Source of the DNA: Crambe crambe
Lineage: Eukaryota; Porifera; Demospongiae; Poecilosclerida; Crambeidae
Assembly (NCBI GenBank): GCA_963924555.1
Contig: OZ004589.1
Span: 4,836,001-4,900,000, forward strand
DNA length: 64,000 nucleotides
Reading direction: 5' to 3'
The notes under the pieces were generated by a model. It saw only the letters and a list, made by a program, of their open reading frames with translations, made no database searches and was not told the DNA's origin. Both the position numbers and the translations under genes were made by a program. Shown here piece after piece: positions 31,277 to 42,400 of the stretch (positions are counted from its first letter, which is position 1; each line of letters starts with the position of its first letter).

Positions 31277-31324
31277 TTTTTATATGCAGCCTGCGCTTGT
31301 TATTCACAGTTTAAATTGATGTCA
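31277..31324 (-). promoter_or_regulatory. AST4 core promoter: TATA box plus TGATGTCA
   Basis: TATAAAAA at 31284-31277 on the minus strand and TGATGTCA at 31317-31324, 32 bp apart as in AST1. The intervening GTTATTCACAGTTTAAATTG is identical in the two genes. Confidence 0.7.
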
Positions 31325-31646
31325 TGAGCATGTTTACAGATAATGGTTATTCGATAACAAGTTGACAGGATACACGTTTAGCTGCCAACTTGAACTTTTT
31401 CAAGAGAAGTAATATGAAAAAATGATAGGAGGAAAGTCACAAAGTGCAAATGCATTCATCTGTACAGAGAGAGATTTTTGAACTTGAGTGCATGTCCTCT
31501 TCTCCTTTGGCCTATGCACTTAATTATTCATTGTATGAAAGAATGAATTCGATTAAATTCATGGGATGTGTAATGGAAAGTGTCTGATTGACTACTTCAA
31601 CAACATGTAAGGTCAATTAAATACGTAAGTAGCTCCTATCCTTCGT

Positions 31647-31656
31647 CGACATGTTG
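31647..31656. promoter_or_regulatory. Near-palindrome CGACATGTTG upstream of AST4
   Basis: One mismatch from the CAACATGTTG palindrome found upstream of AST1, EGF1 and EC1, in a block homologous to the EC1 upstream region. Confidence 0.35.
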
Positions 31657-32096
31657 ATGGAATCTTGTCTTCTTTCCTCTTCAGGTTGTAATGAATATGA
31701 TCATTGGTATGCCCTCTAATTATTATCCATAGGCAGGAGTGTAGAGTACATACATGAATATTATTTGTGATGTCACTGACTCTCTGACATAGCTCCAATT
31801 TTTTTTTGTAGTCTGTAAGTTCTGTTGAAAATTTCTGCTGTCGAGTAGCTATGCACGTGCATGCACGTTTCATTACCATCACAAATATCACAAAATTTTG
31901 AGACCATACAGGGCTGCATTAAATTTAAGAAAGGGGGAAAATATAAGCTAACATATTTGATGTGCCTACTTGTATGGAATACTTAGGCAACAGGTTAATA
32001 AATCTCAAGGGGAGCAAAGGGGGTCTCTCTCTCTCTCTCTCTCTCTTTCTCCCTCCCTCCCTCCCTCCTTCTGCATCTTAGCCTCCCTAACAAGTT

Positions 32097-32907
32097 AGTC
32101 TTTAAAAAGACTAGGAATGCCTCGGCACTTAAGTGCAACCTCTATTTAATTTTAAATGTTTTATAGTGAATACGACGTGACAGTGGTATATAAGAGACGA
32201 TAAAGATACACTGAGGATCACCGGCTTGAAACCAGAATCCTACAAGGATGATTGGCTGAACACTCATGGGCATAATTAATGAAAAGTGTGGGGGGTTGTG
32301 GGGTCAAATGTTTCTACAAAATGTTGCCAAAATATTTCTCTCAGCTTCTTTTCTGTGGAGAGTTCCAAATAAAGCACACTGAGCAACATGGCTTATAATT
32401 ATTGTAGTAAGATTAGTATTTACACACTATTCTTGCTGTTCAACTGTCGTTTAATGGTTCTTCTCAGCATAGCTTGATTGAAGTATGTGTACTGGATTCT
32501 CTCATTGTTTGGAAGCCTCAAAGTCTTAGTTCTGAGATTCTCCTTCACCATGGCTCTCTCTTTGACACTTCAAATGAAGCACTAGTTCATGTACCTTGCG
32601 ATCTCTGTTGTTTTTGTTCACTGCTGTCTTTTAGTCAGTTCTCTGCATGTGATAATGGGCTTGATATGTTGGCAATGACGGCCAAGAATCATCAGTACAA
32701 GAGTTATCGCGTAGTAACTGCGAGCCTGAGCTGAGCCTGTCTATTTGTCCTTAGTACTTTGTCTAGCTAAATTAATGCACGTGCTCGATCCGCATCATCG
32801 TGCATCATTGCGTGTGCGCGTGAAACGTACCACCATCGCTGATCATAGTTGCTTCCAGCACTGCGCCTCAGCACTGCGCCTCGGCACTTTGGTGCCGAGG
32901 CAAAAAG
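32097..32907. mobile_element. Insertion 1 in the right duplication copy
   Basis: The left copy joins CATCTTAGCCTCCCT to AAAAGTACATCATGGG directly; here about 810 bp separate the equivalent sequences. The inserted sequence begins near AACAAGTTAGTCTTT and ends with the hairpin GCCTCGGCACTTTGGTGCCGAGGC. A related hairpin lies at 36,333-36,356. No transposase is recognisable. Confidence 0.55.
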
Positions 32908-33110
32908 TACATCATGGGATAATTGTAACTTTACTGGAGAAAAGATATCAGTATTCAGTATTCTCCCTAAATATTAATGAGGGGATAGGGGTGGTTTCAC
33001 ACATCAAAGGGTATTTGTGGTTAAGTGCATTCTATCGACCACATCAAAGGACTTGAAGGTAATAATGGGCCCCTATGCTTAAGGTATGCTGAGGATAACA
33101 CTGGTATTAT

Positions 33111-33752
33111 TAGAACACAGCTCTGTACATTCACAATACAAAATCAGATCTTCTAAACCTCATAATGCATCACAGGGATACTAAGTGCCTAACAGTAGGT
33201 TTACTAAGTGCCCCGGGCACTTAGTAAACCTACGGTTAGGCACTTAAGTACCCTGTGGTGGGCAGCAATTAGAAATATTGTTATGAATCCATAGTAACCA
33301 ACCAACCCCGCCTGGTGGGTGTGTGTTAGAAGACTTGTCAAATAAATGGTGAAAGCTTGTTTCTCGCCTCCTGACACTAGTGAGTACCAACTAAAGCCTA
33401 GAAAAGAGTAACAAGGTACCGAAGGTAGCGTAGAAAGCTTAGTTAGTTCATATTTTCAAGCGTATAAGCTAGAAAGCCTACCTTAGTTCTGGTGATTTTC
33501 AGCTGCTGGATTTTCGGTGCACGAAGCTTTCATGGCTGACTAGCTAACTTTAGCGATTCATTTGAAGCCTTTCTAAGTTCCAAAACTATGTTGCTATGTT
33601 CTAAATAAGTTAGGCAACTTGACCAACGGGATCTAAGTTATTTAGAGACCCTCGGGCCCTTGGTAGCGCCCTCGCTGCGCTCGGGTCGCTACAGCCCAGG
33701 GCCCTCGGGTCTCTAAATAACTTAGATCCCTAGGTCTCGTTGTCTAACTATT
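33111..33752. mobile_element. Insertion 2 with two palindromes
   Basis: Absent from the left copy (which reads GGTATTGTTAGTTCCTGTC). It contains a palindrome centred on CCCGGGC at about 33,180-33,245 (GTAGGTTTACTAAGTGCC / GGCACTTAGTAAACCTAC). A second fold-back at about 33,612-33,745 has GGGATCTAAGTTATTTAGAG and its complement as arms around a GC-rich core. Possible target duplication ATTATTAG / ATTATTTAG. Non-coding. Confidence 0.6.
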
Positions 33753-34202
33753 ATTTAGTTCCTGTCTATGTAGGACGAGCCTATAGCTTGTAGCCTACTC
33801 ACTGATCTCAGTCAGTGGCCCTATTAAGAGTCCTATTAAGAGTCCTATTAAGAGTCCTATTAATTGGCCTTGCAAGTTTGTGATTATTTTATTTCACAAG
33901 CTTCCAGGCAGGAAGTGCATTATATAATATGGAAGTTAAAGATAATTATAATGAATCAAATTAAGGGAGTTCTTACCCACAACTTTGGTGGTTTTCGAAA
34001 ATATTTTGTCGAACTTCTAGGCTTCATACTGCCTTCATACATGCCCCTAGAACCTTTTTTTACCACCAAAATGCAGCTTTTTTAAAGAGCTTTCCAATGG
34101 TCTATTTAAAAAAAAACCCTAAGTCCAACCATGACTGAGATAGCAAAAAAAATTGTACAACTGATATCTCAAAATATAACCCTTCATACTTATGTGTTTA
34201 AT

Positions 34203-34690
34203 ACATGCCAAACACTACTGTCCATTGCAGGTTGGTTGTCAGGAAGGTTAGGGGAATAGGTGGATACAATTTGTCCTATGGTTTACACAACTGCATGGAT
34301 TGTATAGGACATGAAAGGATCAGGTTTCTTAGGTCCTTGTAAGCCACTACCTATTTCTCATTCCTTATGGACAACCATCCTGAAATCTACAGTACACAAT
34401 GTATGAGGGAAATCAGCTGTGTACATACCTAAGTGGTGGTCAATCACACTTGAGTAGCTTCCAACCACATGTTGATACTGTCCATTGCAGGTTGGTTGTC
34501 AGAAAGGTTAGGGGAATAGGTGGATACAGTTTGTCCTACGGTTTACACAACTGCATGGATTGTATAGGACATAAAAGGATCGGGTTTCTTAGGTCCTTGT
34601 AAGCCACTACCTATTTCTCATTCCTTATGGACAACCATCCTGAAATCTACAGTACAGCTAATTCCCTCATACATTGTGTAGTGTTTGGCA
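34203..34690. repeat. Direct repeat, about 280-bp spacing, dispersed family
   Basis: ACTGTCCATTGCAGGTTGGT and TTACACAACTGCATGGATTG through CATCCTGAAATCTACAGTAC occur twice at about 281-bp spacing. Relatives lie at 44,815-44,990 (TTTACACAACTGCTT, ATCCTGAAATCCACAGTACC) and 59,640-59,720. Confidence 0.75.
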
Positions 34691-35913
34691 TGCAGTTTAC
34701 ACTAAGATGCGTTAAGTACCTGATTGTGGAATGTCAGGATAAATCACCACTTGATGACGTTTCATAAGGCTTCACGTGATGTACATGTTATTTTAATGAC
34801 CACCTAGTACCTGTCCTATTGAGCTATAGCCACAAACCACGTATCAAATTACACCTGACGTTTTGATGACATCACAACTGTGGGTCTGAAGCTGTAAACC
34901 AGATATTTTCCATACTTTTCAACAGTCATATTTCATTTATGACAAGGTTTTGTGCCTATCTTATTATATCATATTAAAGTTCAAACTGTGTGGATCAGAT
35001 AGCAACTTAAAATTTTGGGAACAGACCATTTGCATCGAGATGTCCGGTGTACTAAAGTTGACCAGTTTGGAGAAAGTTGGAAAAGTAGTGCCAATAAAAC
35101 TTGTATAACTTTTTATTGGTTTAAGATACAAACAATCTGATTGCTCCACACTATAAAGAAAGGGCTAGTTAAGTCTCCATTCAAGTCTCAGAAACCTTTT
35201 ATGAGTAGAAAGTTTGCTGTGTCACTCCAAAATAAGTGATTTTTTGTGACATTTCATTGTCCTGCAGTTCAGTGTGTTTTCAAGCTAGACTTAAGTTTTT
35301 TGCATGATTATATAGTTCATACTGTTGGCTATCCACATGCAAAGTATCAAAGGCCCAATCCATTTTGCATCGAGATGTCCGGTGTATTGAAGATAGGTAC
35401 CCATGCCGAAATCTCACTAGTTAGCCCTGCCACATCAGAGAGGGCACTGATTTTTTGCTGAATTAAAGGTAAAGAGAGTGATCACCAACCTTTCGTTTAG
35501 TAAGTATCAAAAAATGAAAGCATTAGCTAAAAGCATTTCTGAGATATCACAGGTAAAATACAGTAATGTTAAAAGTCAAATTCCACTCCATTGACCTAGT
35601 ACAAGCCACCAGACAGGAAGTGATCACGTAATTAACGCGTCTTAGTGTAAACTGATGTAAGTATGAAGGGATATAAATGTGACCGGCTCTGGGAAAACCC
35701 TCCGTCCAGCGAAAATTAATTTTTTTTTGTTATGGTAAAATTTATTATCTATGGCCCTTTGGCTCTTTATTGCACAAATTTCAAAGCTATAGCTTTTATG
35801 ACGCCTGAGGAACAGCTCTTAGAAAGATCATGATGTCTAGCTGATCACATGTGGTCGCCTCTGGCTTGTAGTCATTCTCTCAGTGGTCCTGGCTTTCTTA
35901 TTCAACTAGATAT

Positions 35914-36030
35914 AAACTGTTGTCTCTGCTGTTACTTTCTGATAATCTTGGCTTTGACTAGACTGTTGTCTCTGCTGTTACTTTCTGATAATCTTGGCTT
36001 TGACTAGACTGTTGTCTCTGCTGTTACTTT
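35914..36030. repeat. 46-bp tandem repeat
   Basis: Two full and one partial copy of a unit beginning ACTGTTGTCTCTGCTGTTAC and ending CTTGGCTTTGACTAG; a diverged copy is near 36,122. Confidence 0.8.
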
Positions 36031-37337
36031 CTGGCATGTAGTCGGTGTTCTCTCACACTCTTAGCCTTTCCTGTTGAGTGTTGCCTGGCATGGCCTGTAG
36101 GATGCACATACATGTATCGCCTAGACTGTCGTCTCTGCTGTTACTGTCCGTTACTTTCTCGCTGTCTGAATTCTCTGAGATTTATTTCTACTGTAAATCT
36201 ATAGTGGCTAGGCCTACTCCATTTTTTTTTTCAATTGCACATGCGCATGCAATGTATTGCGTGGGTGTACATGAACGCGCAGTGTGCTACTATTAAGATG
36301 TACGTACCACGCATAGTTGATCCCAGCACTGCGCCTCGGCACTTTGGTGCCAAGGCAAAAAAATTTGGCACTGCCAACTAAACGTGCTCATATCTGATAA
36401 TTGATTTTTTCATCGGACGGAGGGTTTTCCCAGAGCCAGTCACAAATGTATATATTTTGAGATATCAGTTTAACAATTTTCCAAAATATTTTTGCTATCT
36501 CAGTCATGGTTGGACTTAGAGGGGGGGGGGGGGGGGTGGGGGTTTGAATAGACCATTGGAAAGCTCTTTTAAAAAGCTGCATTTTGGTGGTTAAAAAAAG
36601 GTTCTAGGGGCATGTATGAAGGCGGTATGAAGCCTAGAAGTTCGACGAAATATTTTCGAAATCACCAAAATTGTGGGTAAGAACTTATTCGTAGTTTGGA
36701 GTCAGTGGTATCTATTATAGGATGACTACCTCCAATGATATCCTCTAGATATTGGCTCATTTATAGCACAGCAGGTAATGGAACTTGAAAATCCTTTGCT
36801 AAAGCGAAACAGTCTATGCTAAGGCTCTAGGGCTACAAAAAAGAATACTGTTGATATTGATTACCAACAAACCTGTCAAGTGTGGCCTTGGTGCAGAGCG
36901 TAGTGTCACTGCAAAATATAGATCGAGTACCTGCATATGTACATGCAGCTGTGCACAAGTTTTAGCACCACCCACAATGTCATGGGTGTGGCAACTTTAA
37001 GATTGAACAGGAAATTGATGCACTATCACAACAGCTAGAGTCAGGAAATGGAAAAGAAGCACTTCTGTGAAGAATTCTTACCCAGCTTATCTTCCCTATA
37101 CTACTAGCTCCTCCTCCTTTAATTCAGTCCTCTCAGTATCATTTCATCCCCATATTTGTGTACATTATCTGCTAAAAAATTTTAAATAGTTGCTATGGTA
37201 TTTCAAAATGTTTTCTAAGTGCTCCAGAGCATGATTCTAAGTTCTGCAAGGTGTGATTCTAAGTGAAATAGAATCCTGCTAGTTGACCAATCAGATTTGG
37301 TGTTTCAACAGTCTATTATTTCTTGTACATCCTCCAG

Positions 37338-40300
37338 GTGCTTGAAAAGACAGAAGTATGGGAATCTATTGCTAGGGAGAAAAATGGTCATCGTCACAGA
37401 CTGTACAAAGTCAGACTGAGCTTCCTCCCTCATAAATACTACAAGGTGAGTTAATAGATGATACATCCAGCCTAACCCAAATTACTATCACCATAGTGAT
37501 CACCCTCAATACATAGAAAGGTGAGGAGAATAGCCAGCCAAACTGCAATTTTTTGCCTGGACATTAATTTTGTTCTGTGTTAGACTGTCATAATTATTCA
37601 ATTATTATAGCATGTTATTCTTTTCCTTCTCTTCCTCAGGATGACTTTGTTGTCTCTCCTGAAGGAATATTAGCACATGTCGAGGGAGTATTTTTGAAGC
37701 GCCTGATCACTGCTGTCAACCGGGAGATTAAGATAATCAGACAAAAAAGGTGAGGAGATTTTATCTTCAGAGTATAGCTGCTGTAGCAATGATCAGATTT
37801 TTGAATGAGAAATTAATGGCTCAAGCTATTTTGGATAACTGAAATGGTAAAGAATTATAATAGGGAAACCTTATGCACATGGGGTTGCTCCCAAGATGAT
37901 TCAGTGTAGAAGGTCATATGTCACACTACTATAGATTTTGGTTTTCTTCTTACATGGATGTTATCCTATAGCATGTGCAGATTAAAGTCTGTGTCTATGC
38001 AGAAAGAGAGAGAACTGGAAAGAGTCAAGAAATCATCAGCTGAAAATTCAGGTGATCGTGGCATTGTGATTCCTACTAGCTACAGCCTTTTATATACATT
38101 CCGATAACTTTTACAGTTAAAGATATGGTGGCTATAGAATTGTAGTCTCATGTTGAGCAAGGAAGCAGCTATACAGTGCAGGGTGGCTATATACATTGTA
38201 GTTTATTCTCTTGATGACACCATTGGATAATGTACTTACCCCACAACCTTGTACCAAGGCATATTTAGGAGGGAAAAAAATTCTCCAAGTTAGGCCTTGG
38301 TATAGGAGTAGCTCTTGTTCATGATTGTGGCAGCTTTTCATGTGCTTATCATGTGACTGACCTTAATTAATTAGAGCTTCCAGATGAGGATGAGGATGAT
38401 AATGCTGACCTTTCGGAGGCAGAAACTGACAGTGCCGATGCCTCAACAGCAAAGTTATTATCAAAGAAACAGCAGGTATGATAGTTTATTATTATTTGTC
38501 TCTCACTAGCTTACCCATAATCTTTTTGACAAGGTCTGGTACATGTATAGGCTAGCCTCATACCCAGGCCCTATTTTCAAAAAGGGGGAGGGGAAAGAAT
38601 AAGGCCTGGTATACACTGCTTGCACATGCGCCAGATTTTTCCTGGAGTTTCGGGAAAAAGTTATACCATCCATGTACAGCCTTGGATAGTACATAACAGA
38701 ATGGGTGTGGCTAGTACATAATAGAATGGGTGTGGTTCATCTATGTAGAGACTAAATATGAACGAGGTTATGACACACTGCTGCTAGAAATAGCTATTAT
38801 TTTGCTGTTTTGCCTTAGAAAGATATCGAGAAACATTATCATTGCATTGGACCGTCTAGCTATGACAGGCACAAAGGATCCCCGCCCTTTTTTTGTGGGG
38901 ATGGGGAAAAATAGAGCCTGGTATCCACTACAACATTGCATGAAATTATTTAACTGCAGAACCCTAGACACGCTGGGTGATGACAAAAAAAAAATTAATG
39001 ATGATCAATAGAATATGAATGAAAAAGAAGGCTTCAGTAAAGTAGGATGACCTTTCACCCTCATATGCAAACGTATATAAATATGTACTGATATATCATC
39101 ATACATCCATCCTAGCATTGTAGTTTATTTCCGTGATGACCTTGGGTAAGCTGAGTATGTGTGCTTGCTCCACAATGCTTTGCATTTCCCTAGTAGCTAT
39201 TAAATGAAGGCTAATGTATAGGTAGGTCTGGTATATGTAGTAATTAAACCGTGCACCAGAAATCCTGAAACCACACACATTAGCTACTTCAGCCATTAAT
39301 ATATTGCATCATCCCCACAAGTACACTTTTGTGAGGCCATTTCATTGGACAGCTCTTTTTATTTAGTTGACCCTGCTTATTAAAACCTGCTGCTATTAGC
39401 TTTCCCAGGGGTTGGTAAAGGGTCAGCAGTGCTATTAGCTTTCCCAGGGGTTGGTAAAGGGTCAGCAGTGCTATTAGCTTTCCCAGCGATTGGTAATGGG
39501 TCAGCAGGTAGCCATCATAACTGTATTATTTTTATTTTTTAATAGCATGCTACTTATGAGGGTCCTGGTGAATCAGATGAGGAGGCAGTTGATATGGATA
39601 GCATTGATCATGGTAAATTGATGTGTGGGGAGGGTTTTTCTAAAGGGAGGTGTGACTTAAAGTGTGGAATTGTAAATGGAGGTGTGGCTAGTGTGGAAGG
39701 GGGTTTGTAAAGGGAGGTGTGGCTAAAATGTGGAGGCGCTTGTAAAGGGAGGTGTGCAAAGGCTAAAGTGTGGAGGGGACTTATAAAGGGAGGTGTGGCT
39801 AAAATGTAGATGTATCTTCAAAGAGCAAAATGAGTTTATAAAAGAAGTGATCAAAGTATGAAGAGTAGTATACTTTGCTATAATAGCTTCATTAATGTTT
39901 ACTATGCAGAATTCTCCGATGACGAAAAAGCAACCAAAAAAGGCAAAGGTGGCCGGTTTAAAATGGAAGATAAAGATGATGAAAGTAATGAATATTTGAT
40001 AGAAAACTTATCTTGAGTAGTGTGGCCATAAGGAGACTCAGTACTGTAGAACAATACTTTACTTAGCTGATCAGGGCCACCATAGAAACATTGATGATGA
40101 TGACTGATTCTTATAGTGAGTGAGTGGAGCAGTGATGAATATGATGACTCTTTACCACTTGAAGTGAGTGCCAAAATGGCCGAGGCTGTGGAGAAATCTG
40201 CCAAAAAAAAAAGCAAGTCAATGGACAAGGACCGAGTCAAGGTACAGCATGATTATTATAGCAATGCTATGATATTCTAGTTTCATGCACGCTTCTCTAT

Positions 40301-42400
40301 CATTCATCATACTAAGTCTATAATGTGTACATGTACCCTTAACCCTCATGTGGACATACCTAACCTTCACCCTCTCATGCAAGAAGGCATACCTAACCTT
40401 GACCCTCATGTGGACATACCTAACCTTCACCCTCTCATGCAAGAAGGCGTAACTAACCTTAACCCTCATGTGGACATACCTAACCTTCACCCTCTCATGC
40501 AAGAAAGCCTACCTTTACCCTCATATGGGTACATGTATGCAGAGCCGCCGGAAGCAATTTTGAGGTGGTCAGGCTGAATATGCGCGCGCAAGCGCGCTGA
40601 AAATTTTTACTGACCACGCCCACTTTATAACCACACCCACCTATATTAACGGTTGAACACGTGGGCAATTTTTTAATGTTGACGACCATTACCAATGTTG
40701 TTCGATCGACGAGTGGTCCGGTTTTGGCCTGACCAGCCGGAGCGGTTCCGGCGGCCCTGGTATGTATACCTACCATGTGACTACATGCATGACTATAGCT
40801 ACCCCTCTTTTCCTTGCAGGAAGTGGTGAAAGGGAATGGTCCCGTCATGAAGTATCGCTATGATGCTTCTAAGAATGAATGGTGTGAGGTCACTCTCAAG
40901 GTGCGATAATCATCAACTTAGCTACTCATAACTTTGCATGCAGTGAATTTGAATACTAGCCTCAAGTTAACTGCTGTGTAGTGCTATCATTGGTGAAATT
41001 CCCACATAATACTGCTTCATCTTCGTAGCATAAGCCCTCTGGCTACCTCATGTATTTTGATATATTCATTTGGATAATTTCAGTTTCCTTCACTGGATGC
41101 CAAAGTTATGCTGACATCTGTGATTGAAAGAGTAGCTGGAAAGGTACGTACATCATGTCACAAGCATAAGAATGTGTATAATTGAAGCTATTGGAGGAAG
41201 TAATTGACCGATTAGAGGAATCAGAATCGGTTACAGAAATTTAGGCAACGCAACAGAGATCATAGCTACTTCATTTTAATAGCTATGATTATTAATATTC
41301 ATGATTGTGCCAAACATTTCTACTGTGACCTATAGGTGCTAATGAAGTCATAGTTTTGCATGCATCAATATTGAAAATAGCACCATAAAACCAACCCACA
41401 GAACTGGTCATAAGTTTTAGAGACCTAAAGATAGGATTTCTGCCTTGAGACTGTTATTACCAACTCCATAAGTACTGTTTTATGCATGCAGTCTGTGGTG
41501 TGGGAGACCCCTCACATCAAGAAAGGATTTTTATTGGAAAGCAATGAGCCGGAAGAAAAGGGCCTTTGGTATCTCAAGACTGATGGTGTGAATCTGCAAG
41601 AGCTGTGGCGTTATTGCAGCATTCTTGACCTCAATAAGGTCTATACTAACAATATTCATGCCATGGCCAATACATATGGGATTGAAGCTGCTTGCAAGGC
41701 CATCATCAAGGTGAGAAATAAGTAGCATGCCTTTATTGTTTTATGGGTTGCCAAGTGCCTAGCTAGCTCTATGGAAGAGGCTTGGCTGATCGATTCTTGT
41801 AGATAGCAATAAGGGAGTTATGTCAGTATCAAGAAATCCTTGTCTATAACTGTATTCTCTTACCTTGTGCACCTTTAATAAAGCTAATCATCCACACACA
41901 TACTTCACTCCTGGCTTGAAAGCTTTCCCATAGTGACCGGTTCACAACTTCACAATAATTTTGTTGGCATGCTGAAATGCTTTACAATTGAAAATTATTT
42001 TTTTTAAATGTGTGTCAAGTCACTCTTTCAATCATAATTCAGTTAGAGTTAGTGCATTGTATTTATAATAATTCATGCCAATGGAAATTATTTTGTTGCT
42101 CAGGAAATCTCTGGTGTCTTCAAAGTGTATGGAATAGCAGTGGACTACAGACACTTATCACTCATTGCTGATTATATGACTTACGAAGGCTCTTACAAGG
42201 CCTTCAATAGAATCGGAATGGAATCTAACAGTTCTCCATTTCAGAAGATGAGCTTTGAAACTACGATGCACTTCTTGAAGAATGCTACGATCTCTGGAGA
42301 GACTGATCACATACGATCTCCCTCTGCGTGCTTGGTTGCTGGAAGAATCGTGAAAGGGGGAACTGGAAGTTTTGAGTTGCTGCAAAAACTCAATCGATGA
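37338..42400 (+). CDS. POLR1A (RPA1) 3' portion: RNA polymerase I largest subunit, last 11 coding exons
   Basis: Exons 37338-37445, 37640-37749, 37972-38051, 38375-38475, 39546-39612, 39910-39984, 40117-40241, 40820-40900, 41084-41143, 41492-41710 and 42104-42400 join in frame to 440 codons plus TGA. The first encodes [15 protein letters not shown], matching the conserved YRITFKFLP-type segment. Exons 3-7 form the acidic, Lys/Ser-rich variable insert ([20 protein letters not shown]). The last two encode the conserved C-terminal lobe ([70 protein letters not shown]). The product is the catalytic large subunit of nucleolar Pol I, which makes pre-rRNA. Roughly the N-terminal three quarters are not in the window upstream, where only repeats and the opposite-strand AST cluster are seen. 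Donor choice of exon 3 is least certain. Confidence 0.9.
38476..39545 (+). other. POLR1A intron 4 with short tandem repeats
   Basis: Largest intron of this part of the gene. It holds a fragment of the CCCAGGCC/GGCCTGGT MITE family (38,556-38,620) and three copies of a 39-bp unit (GCTATTAGCTTTCCCAG, GGTTGGTAAAGGGTCAGCAG) at about 39,391-39,506. No coding signal. Confidence 0.6.
40325..40515. repeat. 60-bp tandem repeat in POLR1A intron 7
   Basis: Three copies of a unit containing ACCCTCATGTGGACATACC, TAACCTTCACCCTCTCATGC and AAGAAGGC. Open frames across it on both strands are repeat translations. Confidence 0.85.

Larger units (their letters stand above)
33969..36684. mobile_element. Insertion 3: 2.7-kb element with 210-234 bp terminal inverted repeats
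   Basis: Left TIR 33969-34178 starts GTTCTTACCCACAA; right TIR 36451-36684 ends TTGTGGGTAAGAAC. The arms are reverse complements apart from a poly-G run in the right arm (36,523-36,537). The left duplication copy lacks the element. The interior holds two copies of a roughly 280-bp repeat (34,203-34,690), tandem 46-bp units (35,914-36,030) and an inverted pair around GGGTTTTCCCAGAGCC (35,672-35,710 and 36,418-36,448). No transposase ORF is seen, so it is non-autonomous; long TIRs recall Mutator-like or fold-back elements. Confidence 0.75.
31325..37337. other. Gene-poor, transposon-rich spacer upstream of POLR1A exons
   Basis: I see no supported exon here. The content is the AST4 upstream region (to about 31,760), simple CT/CCCT tracts (32,022-32,070), the right copy of the segmental duplication and its three insertions. 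A 37,002-37,070 stretch after a possible acceptor reads IEQEIDALSQQLESGNGKEA then LL and stop, which looks codon-like but matches nothing I know. Confidence 0.5.

Noticed and set aside
32474..32734. 86-codon open frame upstream of POLR1A
   Set aside because: Lies inside an inserted repeat; no similarity to RNA polymerase I or another family was recognised.
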